Position numbers and translations under genes: made by a program
In this document: positions 8,102-17,154 of the stretch, in pieces
How positions within the stretch are numbered: the first letter of the stretch is position 1
How the letters are laid out: every line of letters begins with the position of its first letter
Origin: Oscillospiraceae bacterium
Lineage (GTDB): Bacteria; Bacillota; Clostridia; Oscillospirales; Ruminococcaceae
Assembly: GCA_028692035.1 (NCBI GenBank)
Contig: JAQUYD010000004.1
Span: 1-64,000, forward strand
Direction of reading: 5' to 3'
Length of the DNA: 64,000 bases
The notes under the pieces: model-generated
Told to the model about the DNA's origin: nothing
What the model saw: only the letters and a program-made list of their open reading frames with translations
Databases searched by the model: none

Positions 8102-8152
8102 ACAGTTTGTCAACCCCTTGTGCAAACTTTTTTTACCCGTTTTTTTGAAAGC

Positions 8153-8194
8153 AAAAGGGCACACCCTGTGCAAAAGCACAGGGTGTGCCCTTTT
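8153..8194. terminator. Terminator of the Na/Pi cotransporter gene
   Basis: A 19-bp perfect stem (AAAAGGGCACACCCTGTGC and its complement) has an AAAA loop and is T-rich in both directions. Confidence 0.9.
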
Positions 8195-8208
8195 ATTCCA
8201 ACGCCGCG

Positions 8209-9999
8209 CTATTTAATCGGCTCTAAATATTTCGATTCATAATCATGCCGCAGGGTTTCATATTCGTCCAGCGCCCCATCGCGGGAATTGTGCAGGTGGG
8301 CATGGGCGTCAAAGCTGCCGTCGATGCTCAACCGCTGGGTCAAATGCAAAGCGATGTTGGCGCAGTGGCTAGCGATCCGATCCATATCGTTGAGCACCTC
8401 CACAAAGGAAATGCCGCTTTTGGTGCTGCAAGTCCCATTTTGCAGCCGTTCGATGTGCTTGTTTTTAAGGGTTTCCGCTTGCAGATCCACCGTTTCCTCC
8501 AGCGGCTCCACCTGCGCGGCGATCACTGCGTTCTCTTCGGCATACGCCTGCACCGTCATGCCAACGATGGCCCGCACAGCCTCGGCGGCATAGGAAAATT
8601 CCCGCTGCCCGTCGGCGGAAAAGGCCACATTCTGCTCGTGATGCAGTTCCGCTTCCTCCGCCAGATTGCCGCAATAGTCGCCGATTTTTTCAAAATCGCT
8701 GACCGAATGCATGATTTCGGTGGCCAAGCGGCTGTCCGGAATGCTAATGTCCTTTGCCGTAATTTTTAGCAGATAGTCTACCATTACCGATTCGGTGCGA
8801 TCCAAGAACTTTTCATTTTCTTCTAATTTTTGCACTTTTTTCTCGTCGTACTTATCGAATAGCCCGATTGCGATCTCGAAATTCTCCTGCACCGTTTCGC
8901 CCATGCTCAAAATAGCCTTTTTACACTGTTCCAGCGCAACCGAAGGGGTGTTGAGAAAGATATCGTTGAGCGCCGCCAGCCCCTCTTCGATCTTGGAAGC
9001 CTCTCCATCCTTGACCAGATAGCGCGAAAATTGAATCAGCTGGTTGGTAAATGGGAATACCAAAATGCAGGTGACAATGTTAAACAGCGAATGGAAATCC
9101 GCGATATTGCCTCGGTTGACCACGTTGTCCCAAAAAGAAAAGCCCACCAGCGCCTGATAGCCATACACCACAACCAGAAAGAAAACCGCCCCCAGCACGT
9201 TGACGATCAAATCAATATACACCGCCCGCTTTGCCTTTTTGCTGGTACCGATGCTGGCGATCAGAACCGTCACGCATTTACCGATGTTCTGCCCCATAAT
9301 AATCGGCGCCGCCATGGAAAAGGTCACGGTTCCGGTGGAGGAAATCGCCTGCAGCACCCCTACTGAAGCGGATGAGCTTTGGAGGATCGCCGTGATTAGG
9401 GCGCCTACCGCCACTCCCAAAAGCGGATTTTTAAACAGGAAAAAAATCTGCTGGAACTCTGCGGAATCTTTTAATGGTGCCAGCGTGCTCTCCATCGTCG
9501 TCATCCCGACAAACAAAATGCCAAAGCCAATCAAAATCGAGGCGAAGTCCTTGGTCCGTTTTTTCTTGGATACCAAAAGGATCGCCGCGCCCACCGCAAT
9601 GCACAGGGGCGCGAAAGAAGATGGCTTTAGCAGCATTAAAAAAATATTATCATTTGAAATATCGCCCAACCGCAAAATCTGGCCGGTTACCGTGGTGCCG
9701 ATGTTGGCCCCCAAAATCACCGGCACCGCCTGGACTAACTTCATAATCCCGGCGTTGACAAACCCTACTGCCATGATGGCCGTAGCCGCCGAGCTTTGGA
9801 TCGCCGCGGTGACGACCGCGCCCAGCGCAACGCCCTTCAGGCGGTTGCTGGTAAGCTTTTCGAGGGTTTTTTCCAGTCCCGCACCGGCGATTCGTTCCAG
9901 TGAGGAGCTCAAAAGCTTCATTCCGTACAAAAACAAACCGATCCCTCCGCAGAGGGCAATGACAGTAGTCACTGTCAAACGAATCACTCCCATACTCAT
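8209..9999 (-). CDS. Na+/phosphate cotransporter family protein with PhoU-like tail
   Basis: This 596-residue protein has the two inverted NptA-type repeats: a QSSAATAI loop near residue 69 and QSSSASVG near residue 207, each next to a GxNIGT/GQNIGK element, within about eight hydrophobic helices. Residues of about 340-580 are soluble and helical, like PhoU, with an E-x-x-D-rich pattern. This is the YjbB/NptA layout, predicted to take up or export phosphate with sodium in the inner membrane, with the PhoU-like part sensing phosphate. It is monocistronic, with a promoter at about 10.04 kb and a strong terminator. The ATG has no clear Shine-Dalgarno site; a second ATG two codons in is possible. 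Confidence 0.88.
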   Translation of the reverse strand: MSMGVIRLTVTTVIALCGGIGLFLYGMKLLSSSLERIAGAGLEKTLEKLTSNRLKGVALGAVVTAAIQSSAATAIMAVGFVNAGIMKLVQAVPVILGANIGTTVTGQILRLGDISNDNIFLMLLKPSSFAPLCIAVGAAILLVSKKKRTKDFASILIGFGILFVGMTTMESTLAPLKDSAEFQQIFFLFKNPLLGVAVGALITAILQSSSASVGVLQAISSTGTVTFSMAAPIIMGQNIGKCVTVLIASIGTSKKAKRAVYIDLIVNVLGAVFFLVVVYGYQALVGFSFWDNVVNRGNIADFHSLFNIVTCILVFPFTNQLIQFSRYLVKDGEASKIEEGLAALNDIFLNTPSVALEQCKKAILSMGETVQENFEIAIGLFDKYDEKKVQKLEENEKFLDRTESVMVDYLLKITAKDISIPDSRLATEIMHSVSDFEKIGDYCGNLAEEAELHHEQNVAFSADGQREFSYAAEAVRAIVGMTVQAYAEENAVIAAQVEPLEETVDLQAETLKNKHIERLQNGTCSTKSGISFVEVLNDMDRIASHCANIALHLTQRLSIDGSFDAHAHLHNSRDGALDEYETLRHDYESKYLEPIK

Positions 10000-10026
10000 T
10001 GTTCGTTTTTTCTCTATTCACCGATT

Positions 10027-10055
10027 ATTTTACATGAATTTTACGTTCGGTGCAA
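10027..10055 (-). promoter_or_regulatory. Promoter of the Na/Pi cotransporter gene
   Basis: Read on the minus strand: TTGCAC, a 17-base spacer and TAAAAT, about 28 bases upstream of the start codon. Confidence 0.65.
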
Positions 10056-10120
10056 GTAAAAAGTATAGAAGTCGCCTTTTCTTTCCAATTTCACCGAAAA
10101 ATCCGCTTTTTCCGTTTGTC

Positions 10121-10912
10121 CTACGCTTTTTCCGACGTCGATTCCGGTTCGCTGTTCTGTGCCAGTTCCCGCACCCGGATATAGATCCCGTTTTCCGTTT
10201 TACCCTCCAGCGCCAGCTGCAAAATCCGAGCCAAATTGCCGCCGGCAATCTGGCTCGGCAGCACCTGCGCCACCGCGATCATCGCCCCGTCCTGTCCCAG
10301 CTGCACGCCGTAGGACGAAAAACTGTACGCCGCTGTATCCAGCGCCCCATAAACCTGACCCAGCAGCGCCGCCGCAGTGTCCAAGGTTGGCGCGTCGGCG
10401 GTTCCTTCCAGCATCAGGCTGTACGGCAGCGCATCCTCCAGGGAAAACGCCATCCCCAGCGTCACCCTAGGGGCGGCGCCACTGTCCAGATGGACGACAG
10501 CCCGCACCTGCGCGGCCAATTCCAGTTCCTCCAGCCGCTCCTGTACCAACGCCTCATAGGTTTCCTCCAGCCGCCGGATGGTATTCCCCTTATTTTCCAC
10601 ATCCGCTTCGTAACTGTCCGACAGGATCTGCCCGTTTTTCACTAGCACGGTGAAAAACGCATCCTTCTGCGCCGTGTCCTCCACCTGTGCCCGGTACCCA
10701 TGGCTGGGCAGGTCGTATACCGCCTTTTCCACCGTCAGAGACTGGTCTGGATACGTCTGTGCCACATACGCTTCAATCTGCTTTTCCGCGCCGGAGCATC
10801 CCCAGGGGCTGCCGAAAAACCACAGCAACGCGCCGATTACTCCTGCCGCCACTACCAAAGCCAGCGTCAGGCCAATGGTGCGTTTGATCATTTTTACGGT
10901 ATCCTGCTCCAT
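10121..10912 (-). CDS. Membrane-anchored protein of unknown function
   Basis: This 263-residue protein has one N-terminal membrane helix (about residues 11-33) followed by an extracytoplasmic domain. The first part after the helix, with A-E-K-Q-I-E-A-Y and later V-Y-D-L-P-x-H-G-Y-R-A, recalls the YfjL-like N-terminal domain seen in Bacilli; this is a weak resemblance. The rest contains two alternating strand/helix blocks without catalytic motifs. The C-terminus is low-complexity and rich in Ser and Glu. No neighbour explains it: the next minus-strand gene upstream (11032-11493) ends with its own terminator. Function is not known. Confidence 0.6.
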   Translation of the reverse strand: MEQDTVKMIKRTIGLTLALVVAAGVIGALLWFFGSPWGCSGAEKQIEAYVAQTYPDQSLTVEKAVYDLPSHGYRAQVEDTAQKDAFFTVLVKNGQILSDSYEADVENKGNTIRRLEETYEALVQERLEELELAAQVRAVVHLDSGAAPRVTLGMAFSLEDALPYSLMLEGTADAPTLDTAAALLGQVYGALDTAAYSFSSYGVQLGQDGAMIAVAQVLPSQIAGGNLARILQLALEGKTENGIYIRVRELAQNSEPESTSEKA

Positions 10913-10997
10913 TTGCGCCGATCCTCCCTCGCGTTTCTGTTTTCAGTATAATATACCGGCGAAATGATGTAAAGCGCGGAAAAGGACAAAATTCCGC

Positions 10998-11025
10998 AAA
11001 AAATCCCCGCCGGCCCGGCGGGGAT
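10998..11025 (-). terminator. Terminator of the HEAT-like gene
   Basis: Read on the minus strand, a 10-bp stem (ATCCCCGCCG and its complement) with a 3-base loop is followed by TTTTTT. Confidence 0.85.
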
Positions 11026-11031
11026 CCTCTT

Positions 11032-11493
11032 TTATTCCGTTTGGGGCGCGGCCGCTTTCCCGATCTGGGCCAACGCCGCATCTATGTCCCTTTGTACCAG
11101 CAGGCGCATACTTTCCCTGTATCCGCCGGTGTCAGCGCCTGTCAGCGCCTCCCGGATCTGGCCAGCCAACGCCGGTTTTTCCTGGGCGATTTGGGGCAGC
11201 CTTTGGATGCACTGGCGAGCGGCGATGGGTTTGGGGTCGGTAATCTGGGCCAAAATCCGGTCCAAAATCCCCTTTATCCGGTTTTCCTTGTCCCAGCGGG
11301 CATTTTCCGCAATCAGGCCAAACCCCCGAACCCGTTCATAGGCGCTTTTACTTTCCAGCAGGGCGGCAAACCTGTCAAAGTAGGCATAGACTTCCTGCCC
11401 TTCCTTACTTTTCCGCAGCAGCGCCTCCCAGGCGCCACAGGCAACTGTGGCATTCTTTTCCTGCAACAGCGCCACTGTTTTCTCCAAATCCAT
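11032..11493 (-). CDS. Small HEAT-repeat-like protein (annotated SufBD protein in relatives)
   Basis: The ATG at 11493 follows AAGGGAGGGG and gives 153 residues; the open frame extends 46 codons further upstream without a better site. The protein is all-helical with repeated pairs of amphipathic helices: an alternating L-L-E-S-K/Y-E-R-V-R-G-F-G-L-I block, then D-P-K-P-I-A-A-R-Q-C-I and R-E-S-M-R-L-L-V. This is the pattern of a short HEAT-like scaffold. Close relatives in Oscillospiraceae are labelled SufBD protein, but I see no Fe-S scaffold feature. It lies downstream of the M24 peptidase and ends in a strong terminator. Probably a protein-interaction module. Confidence 0.65.
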   Translation of the reverse strand: MDLEKTVALLQEKNATVACGAWEALLRKSKEGQEVYAYFDRFAALLESKSAYERVRGFGLIAENARWDKENRIKGILDRILAQITDPKPIAARQCIQRLPQIAQEKPALAGQIREALTGADTGGYRESMRLLVQRDIDAALAQIGKAAAPQTE

Positions 11494-11582
11494 CGCGCTT
11501 CCCCTCCCTTTTCGCTTTGATAAAGCCAGCGCCCGCCGAAAACGTTTTCCGGCAGGCGCAATGTTCTCAAGCGTTTTGGTGA

Positions 11583-12665
11583 TTAGCCGACGATCTGGAA
11601 GTCCTTGGTGTAGTGGTTGAGCACTTCGCAACCGTTCTCGGTCACGATCACCAGATCCTCGATGCGCACGCCCACCGAATCCGGCAGGTAAATACCCGGT
11701 TCAATGGAGAAGCACATGCCCGGAACCAGCGGCATTTCGTTGGTCGAACTGATATCCGGCCACTCGTGGACTTCAATGCCGATGTTGTGTCCGGTCCGGT
11801 GGGTAAAGTACTCGCCGTAGCCCGCCTTGGCAATGATGTTCCGGGCCGCCGCATCCACATCGCAAGCGCGCACGCCGGGTTTCACCGCCGCGATGGCCGC
11901 CATATTGGCCTCCAGCACCGTGTTGTAGATTTTTCTCTGCAGGTCGGTGGCAGATTTGTAGCAGACGGTACGGGTCATATCGCTATAATAGCCGCCCAGG
12001 TTTTTGCCGATGTCAAACAATACGTTGTCGCCCGGTTTTAAGAAAACTTCTTTGGACGGCCCATGATGAGGAATGGCACAGTATTTGCCGTAGGCCACAA
12101 TGCACAGGCTCCGTACCGCCGCGCCCTCTGCCGCAAAAAATTCGTTGACCTTTTCGGACAGGGCCACCTCGGACAGCCCCTCTTGAATGGCCTCAATGGA
12201 TTTGGCCACCACCCGGTCGTTCATGGCAGAGGATTTCCGCAGCTTCTCCTGCTCCTCGGCGTCCTTGACCATGCGGGTCATGTCCACAAAGACCGAGCCG
12301 TTGAGCACCGGCGCGTCGGGCCGCAGCTCCATCATATGGATGAGAAAACGGGCCGGCCATTCTTTGTCCACGCCCAGCTTGCCGGGCTTGACCTCTTTGG
12401 CCAGGATCGCTACCGGGTCCTCCGTGTCGTGGAAAAAGACGACCTTTGCCCCGTCGAGCTTAATGTAATTGTGCAGCTGGTTAACCACCAAAGTCACATT
12501 GCCCTCAGTGTTTAAGTACAGTGCCAGGCAGCGCTCCCCGGGATGGACCATCTCCCCGGTTAAATAGAAAATGGAGACGGGGGAGGTGACGATCATCTGC
12601 TCGACCCCTGCTTCTGCCATCCTTTTCAGCACGTTGTTGATGCGGGTACGGTTCAGTTGGCTCAT
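11583..12665 (-). CDS. Xaa-Pro aminopeptidase/dipeptidase (M24 family)
   Basis: This 360-residue cytoplasmic peptidase has a creatinase-like N-terminal domain (residues 1-130) and a pita-bread C-terminal domain. The five metal ligands of M24 can be assigned: Asp in LFDIG, Asp in YYSDMTRT, His in HRTGHNIG, Glu in FSIEPG and Glu in VRIEDLV. It removes an N-terminal residue before proline, or splits Xaa-Pro dipeptides. A strong promoter overlaps the end of the preceding gene, so it is transcribed separately. A 5'-GCGCC-type imperfect hairpin at 11529-11559 downstream may end the transcript but has only a weak T-run. Confidence 0.9.
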   Translation of the reverse strand: MSQLNRTRINNVLKRMAEAGVEQMIVTSPVSIFYLTGEMVHPGERCLALYLNTEGNVTLVVNQLHNYIKLDGAKVVFFHDTEDPVAILAKEVKPGKLGVDKEWPARFLIHMMELRPDAPVLNGSVFVDMTRMVKDAEEQEKLRKSSAMNDRVVAKSIEAIQEGLSEVALSEKVNEFFAAEGAAVRSLCIVAYGKYCAIPHHGPSKEVFLKPGDNVLFDIGKNLGGYYSDMTRTVCYKSATDLQRKIYNTVLEANMAAIAAVKPGVRACDVDAAARNIIAKAGYGEYFTHRTGHNIGIEVHEWPDISSTNEMPLVPGMCFSIEPGIYLPDSVGVRIEDLVIVTENGCEVLNHYTKDFQIVG

Positions 12666-12736
12666 TTTGCTCTCTCCTAACTTTCAGGCTTTTATCCCGC
12701 TTGAAAAATGCCGGAAAACGCCTGTCTCTTGCCTTT

Positions 12737-12765
12737 ATTATAGGATTGGCTCCGCCAAAAGTCAA
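12737..12765 (-). promoter_or_regulatory. Promoter of the M24 aminopeptidase gene
   Basis: Read on the minus strand: TTGACT, a 17-base spacer and TATAAT. The -35 overlaps the stop codon of the preceding gene. Confidence 0.85.
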
Positions 12766-13292
12766 CTAAAATGTCCTAGGTCGTCTTCTGCTAGCCAACA
12801 CAGCAGCGCCATGTCCCGGCCGCCCACTTCCACCACTCGGCTGCCATGGGTCATTACGCCAATCCCATCCTCGTCCCAACGGCAGGCGAATGCGTACCCC
12901 ACATAGCAATAACCGTCCTTTTCCACCGGCAGCAGGTGGATTTCCTCCAGTTGGATTTCCCCCAGCAGGTCGATGGGCTCCTCCACGCGGGGCAGGCCGG
13001 GCAGGTCAAAATCGTCTTCCAGCCCGTCGCCCAGCAGATCCGCTTCTTCCCCAGCCAGATAGGCTACAATCCCTTCCAAGATCGCGGCCTTGATCCGCTC
13101 TTGACTGGCAAACAGATCCGTCAGCGTCTTTCGGTATCCCTCGGTCAACTCCTGGCCCTCGTCTACCCTGTCGCCGCCAAAATCCACCTGGATCCCGGAT
13201 TTTCCTTCGTCTATCCGCCAATTTTCCCAGGCCGGCAGGCGAATTTCCCCCTCCAGCCCATATTCTCCTCTCGTCAGCTCCAGTTGCGACAT
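12762..13292 (-). CDS. Uncharacterised acidic protein
   Basis: This is a 176-residue, strongly acidic cytoplasmic protein with no membrane segment. The second half has a distinctive order: L-x-x-I-x-L-E-E-I-H-L-L-P-V-E-K-D-G-Y, then C-R-W-D-E-D-G-I-G-V, then H-G-x-R-V-V-E-V-G-G. This resembles small DUF6985-type proteins, but I hold that link loosely. It starts 3 bases after the oxidoreductase stop, so the two are co-transcribed and probably translationally coupled. No catalytic residues are evident. It could be an immunity-type or binding protein; the sequence alone does not say. Confidence 0.6.
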   Translation of the reverse strand: MSQLELTRGEYGLEGEIRLPAWENWRIDEGKSGIQVDFGGDRVDEGQELTEGYRKTLTDLFASQERIKAAILEGIVAYLAGEEADLLGDGLEDDFDLPGLPRVEEPIDLLGEIQLEEIHLLPVEKDGYCYVGYAFACRWDEDGIGVMTHGSRVVEVGGRDMALLCWLAEDDLGHFS

Positions 13293-13295
13293 CCT

Positions 13296-14264
13296 CTATT
13301 TCTCCCACGGGTTTTCTCGGTCGCACAGGTCGAACAACTCCATGCACAAAAGCGTATCCCGATGGGGGATCACCGCGCTTTCCAGCTGCCCGTCCCGCAC
13401 GCCCTGGACAAATTCCCTGATTTCGTAAACAAATCCGTTTTCCTCCGGCGGCTCCATCCGCTCGATTTCTTGCCGGTCCGGCCCATACAGCACCGCACCG
13501 CCGCCCTTGTGGCCGCCCAGCAGCTGGATGCTGCCCCGGTCGCCGCAGAACCAGGCCGTCTCCGGCGCAACCGCTCGAAAGCTCACCTGCGTTGTGGCAA
13601 TGGCGCGCTCAAACCGCAGCAGCATCCCGTCGCTGCAGTCGCTGCCATACGGAAAGCGGCTGGTTATGGTTTTGGCCTCCAGCAGCGGCTGGTTGACCAG
13701 ATAGGACAAAATCTCAAACGCGTAGACGCCAATGTCCCGGTTGGCCCCTCCGCCTAATTCCGGCGCGTTGAGCCGGTGGGCCGCGTCGTTTCCGGACACA
13801 AAACAGAAATTGTAGTTGGCCAGGTCAATCTGCCCGATCCGCCCACTGTCGATCCATTCCTTGGCCTTCTGCACAGCTGGAGTAAACCGGCTCCACATGG
13901 CCTCCATGGAAAACAGGCCCTGTTCCTCCGCTTTTTGGAATACCTCTTGGGCCTGGGCCTTGGTGAGGGTAAACGCTTTCTCGCACAGAAACGGCTTGCC
14001 GTATTCCAGGCAAAGCAGCATGTTTTCATAGTGGAAGTTGTTGGTCGTGTCGATATACACCCCGTCGATGTCCGGCCGCGCCAGCATTTGCCGGTAATCG
14101 CCGTAAGCCGCCGGTACCCCGTTGGCTTTGGCAAAAACCTCCGCCCGTTCCTGGCTCTTGCTGGCCACCGCCGCCACCTCAACGCCCGGCACCCGGCTCG
14201 CCGCGTCGCAAAATTTGGCGCCGATCTTCGCCGCGCCCATGATTCCAAACCGAAATGCTCCCAT
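13296..14264 (-). CDS. Gfo/Idh/MocA family NAD(P)-dependent oxidoreductase
   Basis: This 322-residue protein has an N-terminal Rossmann fold: FRFGIMGAAKIG is the dinucleotide loop, and a CEKA segment near residue 93 carries the family lysine (usually E-K-P). The C-terminal alpha/beta domain has the GGGANRDIGVYA element (about 175-186), matching the family's G-G-G-x-x-x-D-x-G. It probably oxidises or reduces a hydroxyl on a sugar, inositol or related polyol; the substrate cannot be read from the sequence. AAGGAG lies upstream of the ATG. It is the first gene of a two-gene operon with the unknown acidic protein. Confidence 0.88.
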   Translation of the reverse strand: MGAFRFGIMGAAKIGAKFCDAASRVPGVEVAAVASKSQERAEVFAKANGVPAAYGDYRQMLARPDIDGVYIDTTNNFHYENMLLCLEYGKPFLCEKAFTLTKAQAQEVFQKAEEQGLFSMEAMWSRFTPAVQKAKEWIDSGRIGQIDLANYNFCFVSGNDAAHRLNAPELGGGANRDIGVYAFEILSYLVNQPLLEAKTITSRFPYGSDCSDGMLLRFERAIATTQVSFRAVAPETAWFCGDRGSIQLLGGHKGGGAVLYGPDRQEIERMEPPEENGFVYEIREFVQGVRDGQLESAVIPHRDTLLCMELFDLCDRENPWEK

Positions 14265-14475
14265 ACCTTTCTCCTTTCTCTGCCCCGCTTGTCCCGCAGG
14301 GCTTTCTACCGTTAAGGTTACTCTATTTCACAGCGCATTGCAAGCCTTTGGCCGCCTTTCGCCATGCCAAAAACGCGCGTCCGCCGAAGAACGGCGGTCT
14401 CCGTTTTTCCCCAACCGCCTCTATTTGTGCAGAACGCCAAAGTTTTCAGGAAATGGGTAAAATCTTGCTCTCCTA
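14265..14475. other. Intergenic stretch between divergent genes
   Basis: The 407 bases between the oxidoreductase and nrdD carry the nrdD promoter and NrdR site in the right half (listed separately). In the left half I see only a short minus-strand frame with atypical composition and no ribosome binding site, which I do not call. Confidence 0.5.
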
Positions 14476-14504
14476 TTGACTTTTCCATATCCTCACTATA
14501 CAAT
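14476..14504 (+). promoter_or_regulatory. Promoter of nrdD
   Basis: TTGACT, a 17-base spacer and TACAAT. Transcription would start near 14511, giving a leader of about 160 bases. The sequence around the -10 (CACTATACAATG) loosely resembles an NrdR box and may be a second, weaker site. Confidence 0.8.
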
Positions 14505-14520
14505 GAAAATTGTTCGCACA

Positions 14521-14536
14521 CCACAATATGTTGTGG
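14521..14536. promoter_or_regulatory. NrdR box in front of the anaerobic ribonucleotide reductase
   Basis: CCACAATATGTTGTGG matches the NrdR consensus ACACWATATATWGTGT at the central positions and is almost perfectly symmetric. It sits just downstream of the predicted start of transcription, where NrdR binding would block RNA polymerase. The nrdR gene itself is not in the window. Confidence 0.8.
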
Positions 14537-14672
14537 TTTTTTCTTGTGTATAACCACACGAATAGTATACAACGGGGATATCCCAGCTCAGGGCTTATGC
14601 GCTGTGGATCCTCTCTGCTTGCTTTAGAAAAAACGGCGTGACAGGATCAATACGAGAGAGGAAGTTGCAAAA

Positions 14673-17012
14673 ATGATCGAAACCATTATCAAACGAGACG
14701 GGCGGCAGGTCCCCTTTGACCCGACAAAAATCACCGACGCAATCTACAAAGCGGCGCAGGTCTTGGGTGGCCATGACCGGGAGATGGCCGAAGAGCTGAC
14801 GAATAAGGTCATCGCTTATTTGACCGATGAGCTGCACGAGACCCACCCCGCCGTAGAGCAGGTACAGGATGCGGTGGAAAAAATCCTGATCGAAAATGGC
14901 CATGCCCGCACCGCAAAGGAGTTTATCCTCTACCGTGCGGAACGCACCCGCGTCCGCGACATGAACACCAAGCTCATGCGCATTTACGAGGATTTGACCT
15001 TCAAGCCTGCGGTGGACAATGACATCAAGCGGGAAAACGCCAATATCGACGGCGACACCCCCATGGGCACCATGCTTAAATACGGATCGGAAGGATCCAA
15101 GCAGTTTTGCGAAATGTATGTGCTGGATCCCCAGTTCTCCAAGGCCCACGCAGAGGGGGATATCCATATCCATGACCTGGATTTCTATACCCTGACCACC
15201 ACCTGCACTCAAATTGATATCCTCAAACTGTTCAAAGACGGTTTCTGCACCGGCCACGGTTTTCTGCGGGAGCCTAACGATATCGCCAGCTATTCGGCGC
15301 TGGCCTGTATCGCCATCCAGTCCAACCAGAATGACCAGCACGGCGGCCAGAGCATCCCGAATTTTGATTACGGCATGGCTCCCGGCGTGCGCAAGACCTA
15401 CCAGCGGGTATACTCCCGCAACGTGGGCCGGGCGCTGGAGCTGCTGGGCGGCCTGGAGGACGGCGAAGCCATCGCCAAACAGATTGCGGTGCTGATAAAA
15501 GATCAGCACGGTTTGCTGCCGGTGTTGGCCGATGATAACGGCTATCATGAATATGAAAAGCCGGAGCTTGCCAAATATGTACCGGAAGAGCTGGTGGAAA
15601 AAATCCAGCGGTTTGCGGTGAAAAACGCCAAGAAAGAGACCCACCGTTCTACCTTCCAAGCGATGGAAGCGCTGGTCCATAACCTGAACACCATGCATTC
15701 CCGCGCCGGCGCCCAGGTGCCGTTTTCCTCCATCAACTACGGTACCGATACCACGCCGGAGGGGCGTTTGGTCATCGAATGCATCCTCAAGGCGGAAGAT
15801 GCGGGCCTTGGCAACGGCGAAACCCCCATTTTCCCCATTCACATCTTCAAGGTGAAAGAGGGGATCAACTACAATCCGGAAGATCCCAACTACGACCTGT
15901 TTAAGCTGGCCTGCCGGGTGTCCGCCAAGCGGCTGTTCCCCAACTTTTCCTTCCTGGACGCGCCGTTCAACCTCCAGTACTACAAAGAGGGCGACTACAA
16001 TACAGAGGTGGCCTATATGGGCTGCCGGACCCGCGTAATGGCAAACAGCTATGACCCGACCCGCGAATTGACCTGTGGCCGCGGCAATTTAAGCTTTACC
16101 TCCATCAACCTGCCCCGGCTTGCCATTAAAGCCAACGGCAACGTGGACTTTTTCTTTGACCAGCTGGACCGGATGCTGGAGCTGGTCGCCAGCCAGCTGA
16201 TGGCCCGGTACAAAATCCAGGCGTCCAAAAAGGTCCGCAACTATCCCTTCCTGATGGGTCAGGGGGTTTGGCTGGATTCGGACAAGCTGGGCCCGGACGA
16301 CGAGGTAGGCGAGGTGCTCAAGCACGGTACCCTCACCGTTGGTTTTATCGGCCTGGCCGAGTGTCTGAAGGCCCTGATCGGCAAGCATCATGGCGAATCG
16401 GTCGAAGCGCAGAACCTGGGCCTGGATATCGTCGGCTATATGCGTAAACGAATGGATGAAATGTGCGAAAAAACTGGCTTCAACTATTCGCTGATCGCCA
16501 CCCCGGCAGAGGGGCTGTCCGGCCGCTTTGTCCGCATCGACAAACAGAAATACGGGATCATCCCCGGCGTGACAGACCGGGATTACTATACCAATTCCTT
16601 TCACATCCCGGTGTACTATGAAATTTCCGCCTTTGACAAAATCCGCCTGGAGGCGCCATACCACAACCTGACCAACGGCGGCCATATCTCCTATATCGAG
16701 ATGGACGGCGACCCGCTGAAAAACCTAGACGCTTTTGAAAAGGTTGTCCGCTATATGAAAGAATCGGGCATCGGCTATGGATCCATCAACCACCCGGTGG
16801 ACCGGGACCCCTGCTGCGGCTACACCGGGATCATCGACAACGAGTGCCCCGGCTGCGGACGGCATGAGGGCGACGGCAGCGAAGCGTTTGAGCGGATCCG
16901 CCGCATCACCGGTTATCTGGTGGGCACCATGGATCACTGGAACAACGCCAAACGGGCTGAAGAACATGACCGGGTCAAGCACGGTGTATCCGGTGAGATG
17001 GAACAGATCTGA
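14673..17012 (+). CDS. nrdD: Anaerobic (class III) ribonucleoside-triphosphate reductase
   Basis: NrdD makes dNTPs from NTPs by glycyl-radical chemistry in the absence of oxygen. At 779 residues it has the family length. Residues 1-90 form an ATP-cone allosteric domain. The catalytic barrel follows (IHDLDFYTLTTTCTQID, about 167-183, holds a family cysteine). The C-terminus has the zinc cluster (CCGY near 713 and ECPGCG near 729) and the glycyl-radical loop RITGYLVGT, with Gly near 747 as the expected radical site. GAGGAAG precedes the ATG. It is regulated by an NrdR box in its promoter. The activase gene nrdG follows after a terminator-like hairpin. Confidence 0.96.
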   Translation: MIETIIKRDGRQVPFDPTKITDAIYKAAQVLGGHDREMAEELTNKVIAYLTDELHETHPAVEQVQDAVEKILIENGHARTAKEFILYRAERTRVRDMNTKLMRIYEDLTFKPAVDNDIKRENANIDGDTPMGTMLKYGSEGSKQFCEMYVLDPQFSKAHAEGDIHIHDLDFYTLTTTCTQIDILKLFKDGFCTGHGFLREPNDIASYSALACIAIQSNQNDQHGGQSIPNFDYGMAPGVRKTYQRVYSRNVGRALELLGGLEDGEAIAKQIAVLIKDQHGLLPVLADDNGYHEYEKPELAKYVPEELVEKIQRFAVKNAKKETHRSTFQAMEALVHNLNTMHSRAGAQVPFSSINYGTDTTPEGRLVIECILKAEDAGLGNGETPIFPIHIFKVKEGINYNPEDPNYDLFKLACRVSAKRLFPNFSFLDAPFNLQYYKEGDYNTEVAYMGCRTRVMANSYDPTRELTCGRGNLSFTSINLPRLAIKANGNVDFFFDQLDRMLELVASQLMARYKIQASKKVRNYPFLMGQGVWLDSDKLGPDDEVGEVLKHGTLTVGFIGLAECLKALIGKHHGESVEAQNLGLDIVGYMRKRMDEMCEKTGFNYSLIATPAEGLSGRFVRIDKQKYGIIPGVTDRDYYTNSFHIPVYYEISAFDKIRLEAPYHNLTNGGHISYIEMDGDPLKNLDAFEKVVRYMKESGIGYGSINHPVDRDPCCGYTGIIDNECPGCGRHEGDGSEAFERIRRITGYLVGTMDHWNNAKRAEEHDRVKHGVSGEMEQI

Positions 17013-17031
17013 CTTTCCGTTAAAAAGTGAG

Positions 17032-17064
17032 AAAAAGACGGGCAAAACGTCCGTCTTTTTCTTT
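17032..17064 (+). terminator. Terminator-like hairpin between nrdD and nrdG
   Basis: The stem AAAAAGACGG with CCGTCTTTTT has a 9-base loop and is followed by CTTT. It should stop part of the transcription, leaving less nrdG than nrdD message. Confidence 0.8.
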
Positions 17065-17154
17065 GAAAACAGTCAAAATTTCGCCGAAAGTATGGTTTTT
17101 TCAGGCAAAAAGCCTCTATTTTTGGCCCCCTTTTTTGAAAGGATGCTGCATATT

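Noticed and set aside
9200-10645. 481-codon plus-strand frame across the Na/Pi gene and its promoter
   Set aside because: It spans two minus-strand genes and their intergenic promoter, has no ribosome site and no domain.
14493-14508. Second full NrdR box over the nrdD -10
   Set aside because: It matches only about ten of sixteen positions and is spaced 28 bases from the good box instead of 31-32, so it is mentioned but not called.
14318-14572. 84-codon minus-strand frame upstream of the oxidoreductase
   Set aside because: It runs over the nrdD promoter and NrdR box and has no ribosome site.
14595-15842. 415-codon minus-strand frame over nrdD
   Set aside because: Antisense of a well-supported nrdD frame.
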